Source of the DNA: Trichuris trichiura
Lineage: Eukaryota > Nematoda > Enoplea > Trichinellida > Trichuridae
DNA: 64,000 bases
Direction of reading: 5' to 3'
Assembly (NCBI GenBank): GCA_037903355.1
Contig: JBAJFE010000004.1
Coordinates: 5,440,001 to 5,504,000 of the forward strand
Both the position numbers and the translations under genes were made by a program. Each line of letters starts with the position of its first letter. Position 1 is the stretch's first letter. Shown here in pieces: positions 1 through 9,900 of this stretch. The notes beneath the pieces were generated by a model, which worked only from the letters and a program-made list of their open reading frames with translations, did not search any database and was not told where the DNA came from.

Positions 1-1
1 G

Positions 2-2262
2 TTCCCCTTTCCAAAAGGTGAAACCAGGGCTAAGAAACCGATGGAACTAATTCATAGTGACTTGTGTGGGCCAATGCCCGTAGAAACGCCGTCAGGTCAT
101 CGGTATTTTTTAACGCTTATTGATGACTACTCACGATTCACTGATGTTCATCTACTGAAGTCGAAGGATGGAGTCATTAATGCAATCAAAAACTATGTTG
201 CAAAGATGTGCAACCGTTTCGGCCGAAAACCAACGGTATTTCGTTCCGACAATGGTCGTGAGTATGTCACCAAGTTTCTGGAAACTTATTTTAAACTGCA
301 TGGCATCGAGCATCAGCTTACGATTCCCTACACGCCACAACAGAATGGCGTAGCAGAACGAAAGAATCGCACTCTTACTGAAATGGTGCGTTGTATGCTA
401 TCAGACGCTCGGCTGCCAATGCGTTTTTGGGGTGAAGCAGTAGTGACCGCTGCTTACTTGCAGAACAGACTGCCCAGTAGAAGTCTGTCGAAGACACCTT
501 TTGAGCATTTTTACGGCCGTAAACCTGATGTGAGCCACCTTCGCGTGTTCGGCTCCAAAGCTTACAGTTTCGTGCCAACAGAGCGTCGGCGAAAGTTGAG
601 TGAAAGGGCCATGGAAGGAGTGATTATTGGTTACGGTAACACAGTTAAAGGTTACCGAATTCTGGACCCAAAAACGGCTCGTGTCTGGTATAGTCGAAGC
701 GTGCGGATAATTGAAGGCCCCACGCAATCGTGGTCAGACCAGACGAAACACTGGAAAAACTCTCACAGTAAAGGTTCACCGCAAAAGATGGTGAACATGG
801 ACGAATGGAAGGATCACGCTGGAGATAGGTCCTCTAATGTTTTGCCGCCGAAGGAGGACATAAATGCGAAACATGAGGAATCCAGCGATACAGCTTCGGA
901 TGGATCTACACCTGCTCCCGTTGTGGGATTGCGTCGGTCAGAACGTATAGCGGCGAAAGATGAGCGTCGCGTGAGACGGCATTTTTCTGACGACTACATT
1001 TGGAAGGTAGTAGACTGTGATCCGAAGGAACCAGCATCTTGGGACGAGATGCTACAGCTTCCAGCGACAGAACGTGAAAAATGGTTGGAAGCAGTGGATG
1101 CAGAATTAAATGCGCTCGAAAGCCATGATGTTTGGGAAGTTGTTGATCTTCCAGTTGGCAAACGACCAATTTCTGCGAAATGGGTTTTTAAGCTGAAACG
1201 TGACGAGCATGGAAAAATCTACACGTACAAAGCAAGATTGGTGGCCCGCGGGTTCACACAGATACATGGTCGCGATTATGACGAAACGTTCGCTCCGGTT
1301 GTGCGGCATGAGACCGTGCGAACTCTTTTCGCGATCGCTGCCATCAAAGGAATGCACGTACGACACATCGATGTCAAAACTGCATACTTGAATGGTAAAC
1401 TGGATAAGGAAATTTTTATGGAACTACCACCAGGTTTCAAACAACAAGCTACTGAAGGAAAGGCCCTCCGGCTTCATCGCAGTTTGTATGGCCTTAAGCA
1501 GTCAGCACGTACATGGAACCAAGTTGCCACCACAGCTCTGAGAAAAATAGGTTTTCGACCCAATCGTGCTGATCCGTGTCTTTTCTCACGGAAAGAAAGT
1601 AGCAATGCAGTCACATATGTGCTTCTTTACGTTGACGATCTGTTGGTAGCTAGTGTATCACCGGAATTGACTGGCCGTGTCGGACGACAGTTAAGTGGCT
1701 ACTTTGAGATCAAGGATCTCGGTGAGGTAAAACAATACTTAGGAATTCAAGTGGAACGAGAAGAAGACTGTTCGTTTCTTCTCCATCAGGCAAGAAAAAT
1801 TTGCCAGCTAGTAAAGGAGTGTGGATTACTCGATGCAAAGCCAGTAGCCACGCCTATGGAAACAAATTTTTTGTCTTCACCAATAGAAGAGAGTCCGACA
1901 TTGTCTGAAAATGCTGAATTCAGAAAGGCAGTAGGATCTCTCTTGTATTTAGCGGCTGTGTCACGGCCAGACATAGCATTTGCTGTTGGCCAGTTTTGTC
2001 GGCGTGTAGAGTCGCCGACTCAGTTCGATTGGAAATCGGTTAAGCGTGTGATACGCTACCTTGCAGGATCTGTATGCCGGAAATTGCGTTTCTCCTCAGA
2101 AGGAAACATTAAGTTGACGGGTTTTGTGGATGCCGATTGGGCCGGTGACCACGCAGACAGAAAGTCAACTTCCGGTTACGTGTTCCAGATTGGCTACTCG
2201 ACGATTGCTTGGTCGAGCAAGAAACAAAGTATTGTAGCCGTGTCTTCAACTGAAGCAGAATA
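2..2262 (+). pseudogene. copia pol: integrase, reverse transcriptase and first part of RNase H
   Basis: The polyprotein integrates and reverse-transcribes the element. Integrase catalytic residues are visible in HSDLCGP, RSDNGREY and NGVAERKNR (D, D, E). A charged linker then leads to reverse transcriptase, beginning near KWVFKLKRDEHG, with DVKTAYLNGKL and the catalytic YVDD in LLYVDDLLVAS. RNase H follows with FVDADWAGD and SSTEAEY. The frame is open from base 2 (the start is off the window) to the insertion at 2263; after that it runs into the inserted element and stops at 2312-2314. I call it a pseudogene only because of that insertion. Family assignment is very secure. Confidence 0.93.
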
Positions 2263-2641
2263 CCGTATATTACCACGCATAAGAACTCCCCCCTGCGTTA
2301 GCAAAGGATGGTAATGATTGGCCCAGCAACGATGACGTTCATTGCTCAAGTCTAGATCAATTCTGATTTGTCAGTTTTCCGTGAATGCTAGTCGGCCATT
2401 CAATTGAAACTGTCTTGCCCAAAGTGCAACGCAAAAACTGATCAGCTGCTGCTTAGCGCGCGTTGTAGAGCATTGCGTAGGCTACGAGAAATGAATTGTG
2501 TTGAATAGGTTTATTGGACGTCTATTACAACTGTTGCATGTAAAACACGAATGAACAGATTGTAGAAGCGGAAAGAAAGGATACATGACGCCGAAAACAT
2601 TAAGTGCAGTGCCAAAACGGTAAAGCTAACAGTGCTCTTGG

Positions 2642-2920
2642 TCACTGTTTGGCATGTGGTCGTCCTCTGTGTCTTCCAACAGGGCAGAAATGGAGCACTT
2701 TTGGAAAGACTATAACAGTTTCCGTTTTTACTTTGCTCCACGCCTTTATAACGAACTGGCACAGCAAGCTGAGCGATGGAGCTCGCATTCGTCCGCTGGC
2801 TGTGTACGTCTTCTGCCCGTTCGTCATCCATTCTTTCCACTCTTCTCGCACGTAGTCTTTAAAGGGCTTATTAATGCAGACGTCCAGCGGCTGCATAGCT
2901 TTTCCTTTTTCATCGCTCAC
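2642..2920 (-). pseudogene. pogo-type transposase C-terminal fragment, left arm copy
   Basis: This is the mirror copy of the fragment at 4127-4423. It reads MSDEKGKAMQPLDVC, then INKPFKDYVREEWKEWM, matching the QPLDVSINKPFKD-type segment found near the end of DDE transposases of the pogo/Tigger/jerky group. A 2-bp deletion relative to the right arm, near the ETVI residues, changes the frame, so the last ~20 residues differ. No catalytic DDE region and no N-terminal helix-turn-helix are present. It is not functional by itself. Confidence 0.75.
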
Positions 2921-4126
2921 GTGCAGAATGCAATAAGTAAAACTGAAAAATTCTTTGGTTAAGGAAACTTATTCTTCCTTAGTCACATGGTTTTTTCAGT
3001 TGCTACTGAGAGAGTGATACAAAGTGACGCGCGATACGCGGAGACAAATTTAGAAGAAAATGAGGAAAGCAAGTGTGTTCAAACTGTCCCACTACGCCAC
3101 CGTTACGTACGAACTAACGAAGCACAATCGTCCGTAGAAGCAACTTCATCCCACTTTAAGTGCCAAAGGTTAGGTAACACCGCCTAATTTTTACAAGCAC
3201 AAAGCGAACGGAGACGTAAACTGTTCAACAGTTCGGCGAAAGAACAACACATTTCGATCTCATTGGTTACTATCATCTAACATGCCGCGTTACTCTTGTC
3301 TGTCTGATGCAGCAAAGGATGGGAAATCACAGCTCCTTGAAGTTTGATGATAACACGGCGTGACCTCTATCGATGATATCTGTGAGCTCAATCGACGACG
3401 GCTGCACGCTCAGTCGGTGGGTGCTCCTGCAGCTGTAAGTATGCGCAATGGCTGTTGAAGTTTCATGATAACGCTGCGTGACCTTTATCGAGGATGACTA
3501 AAAGCTCGGTTCTGAACGGGCGCACAGTTCTCATCGATTCAGCTAACAATTATCATTGATATAGGTCAAGCAGCGTTATCATCAAACTTCAACAGCCATT
3601 GCGCATACTTACAGGTGCAGGAGCACCCACTGACTGAGCGTGCAGCCGTCATCGGTTGAGCTTACAGATATCATCGATAGAGGTCACGCCGTGTTATCAT
3701 CAAACTTCAAGGAGCTGTGATTTCCCATCCTTTGCTGCATCAGACAGACAAGAGTAACGTGACATGTTAGCTGATAGTAACCAAAGAGGATGAAATGTGT
3801 TGTCCTTTCGCCGAACTGTTGAACAGTTTACGTCTCCGTTCGCTTTGTGCTTGTAAAAATTAGGCGGTGCTACCTAAGCTTTGGCACTTAAAGTGGGATG
3901 AAGTTGCTTCTACGGACGACTGTGCTTCGTTGGTTCAAACGTAACAGTGGTGTACTGGGACAGTTTGAACACACTTGCTTTCCTCATTTTCGTCTAAATT
4001 TGTCTCCACGTATCGCGCGTCACTTTGTATCACTCTCTCAGTAGCAACTGAAAAAACCATGTGACTAAGGAAGAATAAGTTTCCTTAACCAAAGAATTTT
4101 TCAGTTTTACTTATTGCATTCTGCAC

Positions 4127-4423
4127 GTGAGCGATGAAAAAGGAAAAGCTATGCAGCCGCTGGACGTCTGCATTAATAAGCCCTTTAAAGACTACGTGCG
4201 AGAAGAGTGGAAAGAATGGATGACGAACGGGCAGAAGACGTACACAGCCAGCGGACGAATGCGAGCTCCATCGCTCAGCTTGCTGTGCCAGTTCGTTATA
4301 AAGGCGTGGAGCAAAGTAAAAACGGAAACTGTTATAAAGTCTTTCCAAAAGTGCTCCATTTCTGCCCTGTTGGAAGACACAGAGGACGACCACATGCCAA
4401 ACAGTGACCAAGAGCACTGTTAG
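4127..4423 (+). pseudogene. pogo-type transposase C-terminal fragment, right arm copy
   Basis: This is a 98-codon open frame. It contains QPLDVCINKPFKDYV, the Trp-rich EEWKEWM, a TYTASGRMRAPS segment and VKTETVIKSFQKC, followed by an acidic tail. This order is typical of the last ~100 residues of pogo/Tigger-family transposases. The catalytic part upstream is missing: going upstream the same frame hits a stop within about 10 codons. The fragment points toward the right end of the palindrome, so both element ends correspond to the transposon's 3' end. Confidence 0.78.
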
Positions 4424-4788
4424 CTTTACCGTTTTGGCACTGCACTTAATGTTTTCGGCGTCATGTATCCTTTCTTTCCGCTTCTACAATCTGTTCATTC
4501 GTGTTTTACATGCAACAGTTGTAATAGACGTCCAATAAACCTATTCAACACAATTCATTTCTCGTAGCCTACGCAATGATCTACAACGCGCGCTAAGCAG
4601 CAGCTGATCAGTTTTTGCGTTGCACTTTGGGCAAGACAGTTTCAATTGAATGGCCGACTAGCATTCACGGAAAACTGACAAATCAGAATTGATCTAGACT
4701 TGAGCAATGAACGTCATCGTTGCTGGGCCAATCATTACCATCCTTTGCTAACGCAGGGGGGAGTTCTTATGCGTGGTAATATACGGTA

Positions 4789-5101
4789 TGTTGCTGCGTC
4801 AGAAGCCTGCAGAGAGTTACAATGGCTTAGGCAGCTACTCGCAGATATGGAGTTACCACTGGATGGACCTACGGAAATCTACGAGGACAATCAAAGCTGC
4901 GTAAAGTTAGCCCAGTCAGATCGATGGAGTCAGCGCACCAAGCACATTGATGTGAGGCACCACTACTTACGTGATCTTTGCGAGTCAGAAGTAGTTTCAC
5001 TACTATACTGTCCATCGAACGAGATGCCAGCTGATGTCCTCACAAAACCGCTTGGCAAAGATACGTTTGATCGTTACTCGAAGTTACTAGGACTGCAATA
5101 G
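4789..5101 (+). pseudogene. copia pol: end of RNase H, displaced by the nested insertion
   Basis: Immediately after the TA at 4787-4788 the copia frame resumes as VAASEACRELQWLR, which continues the EAEY at the left breakpoint. The rest of RNase H follows: EDNQSCVKLA, RTKHIDVRHHYLRD and MPADVLTKPLGK. The stop is TAG at 5099-5101. The HIDVRYH-like and ADxLTKPL motifs are standard for the C-terminus of copia pol. With one TA removed, the two pieces join in frame without any lost or extra base, so the copia coding region was intact when the insertion happened. Confidence 0.92.
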
Positions 5102-5142
5102 TGGTGAATAGTGTTGTCCGCCCTCGTATCGTCGAGGAAGGG

Positions 5143-5339
5143 TGTTGGAGGGTACGACGATCCTCTGACACGTATTCACCAGCATACCTGCGCACACCGT
5201 CTATGATACAGTACTCTACTTTTCTGCCTATGTGTCTTTCCGGTTAGTCTGGCTTCTCTCTCTCTTCTCTCTCGTTGCTGGAGATTAAATTATTAAACTC
5301 CCTGCGATATCTTTCACTTCGGCCACCTAAATTCCAACA
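5143..5339 (+). repeat. 3' LTR of the copia element (197 bp)
   Basis: The segment starts TGTTGGA and ends TCCAACA, giving the TG...CA ends and a 7-bp terminal inverted repeat. A purine-rich tract (GAGGAAGGG) lies directly upstream, at the expected place for plus-strand priming. A pyrimidine-rich stretch and ATTAAATTATTAAA occur in the second half. The partner 5' LTR is outside the window, so the boundaries rest on these end motifs alone. Confidence 0.8.
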
Positions 5340-5497
5340 GGAACTTAAAGTTTTTTCGAAATCTGGTGGTTTTTTAGCATTGATCGTTAGTCACGGCTTT
5401 CGCTGGTATTGTAGAAGTCTGTAATTAAACTTCAAAATGCCGTATGAACGAATGGATAAACAAATTGTTATAGAAAGTACAGAGCAATGATACCGTA

Positions 5498-5796
5498 TGG
5501 TTGCGACTGGAATGAGACTGGGAACCGTGCTAACCGTTTAATACGAAGAGAAGAAAGTTAATGTCTATAGGTCGAGACGTGTGATAAACCGAAGGTGGGA
5601 GAGGGTTTGCTAGGGGTGTTTAAATATAGGAGTCATACGGCGAGAAATCTGAATAATAAAGGAAAACGTGAAAAAGCTGAATAATAAACCTGAATAATAA
5701 CCTGAAAATGATAAATGGGCTCGGTCGGCGGGGACGGGTGACATTGGATCGCATGTGAGGGAGGCCATAAATTATATTGTATTGCAAGAGGCAACA
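5498..5796 (-). repeat. 3' LTR of the BEL/Pao element
   Basis: On the plus strand it begins TGGTTGCGACTG and ends GAGGCAACA; on the element's own strand this gives TGTTGCC...GCAACCA. It is clearly related over its length to 11779-12087, with small indels in an A/T-rich CTGAATAATAA-type repeat in the middle. Confidence 0.88.
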
Positions 5797-5829
5797 AACG
5801 CCGGCCCTGTGGACAATTTACCGTCCACA

Positions 5830-8800
5830 CTAATCAGCAGCTTGCAACAGTAGGAGCTTGTTCACTGATCGGCGAGTTGTGATCAGCGCTAATGCTACGT
5901 CAGCTGAACGAACAACACCATCTTTGCCAGAATAAACTGTACTAATACGACCAAGTGGCCAACTGCCTCTAGGGGTGTTGGAATCCACCAAAACGACAAC
6001 ATCACCAACAGACATTCCGCTCGTTCTTCGTCCACTTTCCACGTCCAATGAGGGATGGGACATACTCCTTCATCCAGCTGCGCCAAAAATGGGTTGCTAG
6101 AGCTTGAGCATACCTCCAGCGTTTGCGGAAAGTAAAGTCGGAATCAGTGAACACATCGGGTGGAAAATTGGGTTGGCTTCGCCCAGTGAGTAGATGGTGA
6201 GGTGATAATACTTCCACTTCGCGTGTTTCTAAGGAGGCGCATGCCAGCGGTCTTCTGTTCAATAGATTTTCGACGTAGCATAATGCAGTCATAAGGATTT
6301 CGTCAGTCAAAGTGCTCTAGTAAAAAATAGCGGTTAGCGCCCGTTTTGCAGATCGGATTAGTGCTTCCCATGCGCCACCCATATGCGGAGCCGCCGGTGG
6401 ATTGAAATACCAACTAACGCGGCGGATCGACAAAGTTTCAGCAATTTTTGCATGGTCTAGTCTTTGAATACATTCTTGTATCTCGCGTTTGGCGCCAACA
6501 ATATTCGTACCATTATCGCTGCAATACGCCGCGGGAGTTCCTCGCCTTTGTTCGAAACGAAAGAACACCGACAGACATGAATCCGTGTCCAAGGTGTAGG
6601 CTACATCGAGGTGCACGGCTCTGGTGGTTAAACAGGTAAAGAGATACGCCCAGCGCTTTACCGTTCGGCGAAAGATATTGACTTCGAACGGTCCGAAGTA
6701 GTCTACTCCGCAATGAGTAAATGCCGGTAAACCGGGAGTCAGATGAAATTTCGGTAATGCTGCCATCCTTGGTGTCTTGGGGAAGGCGTACAGACGTTTA
6801 CACCTAAGACATCGGTTCAATATACGTCGAACAGTCGTACGTCCCTTTGGTATCCAATACAATTTGCGGATTTCGTGGAGTACGATCAGCGGAAGCATGT
6901 GCCAGGCGGTTGTGCGCGTCCCAAATAATTAACTCAGTCAGGCGATGCGTTCGTGGCAGTATAACTGGGTGCCGTGAATCCAGTGGTATGGGGGCGTTTT
7001 CAAGTCGTCCACCGACACAAAGGATTTGTCTGGCATCGAGAAATGGCGTGATTTTGATGAGGCTTGAGTCAGCCGAAAGTTCTCGCTGCCGTCTTAGAGC
7101 AGTTACCTCGTTGGAGTAAGCCTGGTTTTGTGCCTTGCTGACCAAAATCAGGAATGCGTTATCGATCTCTGTAACGTCGAGTTCTGCATGATACTCAAGT
7201 GACTTTGGTCGACGTCGAGCGTTCGAGCAAAAGCGATTGAGATACGCCATTATTCGAATAACACGGGTAAGGCGGAAGACCTTCCACGTCAGAGCTTCGA
7301 TAGGATCAACATCTTCGTTGATTGAGCCGATCCAATCAGTCGCGTAGACTTCGGGATCGTCAACCAGATTCAGTGGCTGGACCACTTCCGGGAGACTCGG
7401 CCATAGGCTCTGATGCCTTAACAAGAAATCTGGTCCAGTATAAAAGAGATGATCTGGCCCCAGATCGGCGGGCTGCAGCCCTCTGCTACAACAATCAGCG
7501 GGATTCTGCCGACCCGGTACGTGATGCCATTGCGTGGGTTTTGAATATTCGTGTATTTCAGCAATACGATTACGTACGTAGGTGTGGAAACGATAGGTCG
7601 TAGAGTAGATCCAGCGGAGGACAGTCGTCGAGTCGACATGAAAATGCATGTCATCAATTTCGATACGCAACTCTTCGCGTATCGTAACTGCTAATCGAAG
7701 TGCCATGAGTGCTCCATTAAGTCCCATGCGCGGCGTGGTAATTGGCTTCAGAGGGGCAACTTTCGATTTTGCCATAAAGAACGACACATGAAAACCGTTT
7801 ACGGTTTCAAAGCGTAGGAAAGCAACTGCACTAAGCCCGATCTCTGATGCGTCACCAAATGTATGCAGCTGGATATTGGTCCAGCGGCAGTTAACTGGAG
7901 TTAGACAGCGGTGGATTGTGATATTCTTAACTGCGGTGAGGGAATCAACCCATCTCGTCCATTGGTCTAAGATGGTATCGGGAAGGTCGTCATCCCACTC
8001 GACTTGGATTCTCCAAATCGCTTGTATCAACAACTTCGCTCGAAGCGTGAGTGGGGCAAAAAATCCTAGTGGATCAAAGATACTGGCTGTAGCCCGCAAT
8101 AGTTGCCGTTTGGTTTTCGCTTCTGGCGGAATCTTAAAATGTGCTACGAAGTCGTCGGTGACGCTGTTCCAACTTAAACCTAAAGTACGCTCAATGGGAA
8201 AAGCATCCAAATCCATATCTGCAGGGTTCGATGGTTCTGTTACATATTGCAGAGAAAACTTGTTCATGCGTCGAACGCCACTGTGTAAGTGGAAAACCAG
8301 CTCTCGTTAAAACCGTGTTTAGCATGTCGGCGATTCCCACGGCTTCTTCCACAGAGCGAAATGATGCCAACCAGTTGTCGACGTAGAAATGATCGACAAT
8401 TTGCGAATGAATTAAACCAGCGGCGTCTCCAGCATCCCTAGCTGCCTGTCGTAAGGCGTAGGCGCACACACATGGAGATGATGTCGCATCAAATATCTGG
8501 ACGCTCATTTGGTATTCACGAGGCTCTTCATGAGTTCCGGGATTCGGCCAGAAGAAACGCAACGCTGAAACGTCTGCTTGTCGTACTCTGACTTGGTGAA
8601 ACATTTTGACGATGTCGGCGGTACACGCATAACGGTAGCGGCGGAAACGTAGCAGTACGCCAACAAGGTTTGCAAGAAAATCAGGCCCTTTCAACAACTC
8701 GGAATTAAGCGAAGTGCCCCGCGATTTAGCAGCAGCGTCAAAAACGACGCGTAATTTATTTGGTTTGTTGGGGTTCAGAACCGGATGATGTGGTAAATAC

Positions 8801-9900
8801 CATGTTCTGCCGATAGGTCTGACATTTGCTTCTTCGGCGGTTAAGACCTTTGCGTGATCGTAACTTGAATATTCCTCTATGACGGCGACGAACATGCCTG
8901 CGAGGTAAGGCTCGTTTATCAGCCGACGCTCCAAAGCATAGAAGCGTTTCAAAGATGTCAAAAGGTTGTCCGGAAGTCTAGGGTGATCCGTTTTCCATAG
9001 TAAGCCAGCTTCATAGCGTTCTCCTGTAAAGTGGATCGTCGTCTCCAGAATTCTTAAGGCGCGTTGCTCATCCGAACTTGCAGTGTTGATTTCCTTTGGC
9101 TGTATGCTGAATGTATCAACGTCGAACAGGCGTTCCATTAGTTCGCTTAAGCTTGGTCGGTCCGGGTTGTTAGCGAGAGTTATGCGGAAGCATTTTTTAG
9201 TATGCGTTTCAATATAAGGAGCAAATGGGCCAACTAAACACCATCCAAACGGTGTTAGTGTGGCGTGCGGAGAACGTGGTCGATCAGGGTCGGTTCTGTA
9301 CTCGATGACCTCATGTGCGGAAGGATTGTCAATGCCGATCAGAACTGTCACTTCTCCACCCGTGAGATTTAATTCGTGTTCAATGTCTCGCAGATATTCG
9401 AAACGGCTCACATCATCTTTTATATCAACGGGTTTGCGATTCAAATGCAGCTTCGGAACTGCATAAGCGTCGTCGACGTTTAGTTCGAATAACCCATCCT
9501 GAGAACGAACAGTGAAGAAAACGCGTCGAACAGTGAACGTCGGATCATTTGCGTGGAAAGTCGTAAAGCGGCACGACTCAGTTGGGCCGGTAAGGTGAAG
9601 TTTATCCGAGAGATCGAGTCTAATCATACTGATTTCGCTCCCCTTATCCAGAAGCGCCATCGCGGGTATCTCATGCCCATCTGTTCCAGCGATCAGCACC
9701 GGAACAATGGGAAGCATGCAAGCCCATTTAGTTCCGCGCGACTTACCCTTAACGGTTCCTGCGAATGGCTTTGTCGGATTTTCTGTAACGCGCGACGCGC
9801 TACACGGTCGCATTGGATAAAGACGTGGAGCGCCGTGAAATAACGGATGATGTAAAGCATTGCAGCCATTCTTACCGCACTGCCGTTTCGAATGGCAATT
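5830..9900 (-). pseudogene. BEL/Pao pol: protease, reverse transcriptase, RNase H, integrase
   Basis: Read from 9900 downward. A zinc knuckle remnant (NCHSKRQCG) is followed by protease (GHEIPAMALLDKGSE), where the usual D-S/T-G triad is D-K-G. Reverse transcriptase has LRVVFDAAAKSRG, ADIVKMFHQV and FYVDNWL; YVDN instead of YVDD is common in Pao. RNase H has HTFGDASEIG and VDSTTVLRWI. Integrase has the motif LYWIPKGR, a CLRCKR pair, GVDYFGPF, SDNGTNIVG and the conserved AAPHMGGAWEALI. Breaks: a frameshift near 8200-8280, another near 6890, an in-frame stop at 6317-6319, and a frameshift near 6010-6060. The frame ends at 5830. It cannot make a complete product. Confidence 0.9.

Larger units (their letters stand above)
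2263..4786. mobile_element. 2.5-kb near-perfect palindrome derived from a pogo-type DNA transposon
   Basis: The left half (2263 to about 3520) is repeated in reverse complement in the right half (about 3530 to 4786). Both outer ends begin CCGTATATTACCACG. The element is flanked by TA on both sides (2261-2262 and 4787-4788), as expected for Tc1/mariner/pogo elements. Each arm carries the same fragment of a pogo/Tigger-like transposase C-terminus, pointing outward. The centre at about 3480-3570 is less well paired. The arms differ by few substitutions and small indels, so the inverted duplication is recent or kept similar by conversion. It could be a foldback element, or a fusion of two 3' transposon ends. 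Confidence 0.9.
1..5339 (+). mobile_element. Ty1/copia LTR retrotransposon, 5' part outside window, disrupted by a nested element
   Basis: The window opens inside the copia polyprotein: the reading frame is already open at base 2. It continues with integrase core, reverse transcriptase and RNase H, and ends with a stop at 5099-5101, a purine-rich tract (GAGGAAGGG) and the 3' LTR. The domain order integrase before reverse transcriptase is diagnostic for copia rather than gypsy or BEL. The only interruption I see in the coding frame is the palindromic DNA element at 2263-4786. The 5' LTR, gag and protease lie left of the window. The long uninterrupted frame implies a young insertion. Confidence 0.95.
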
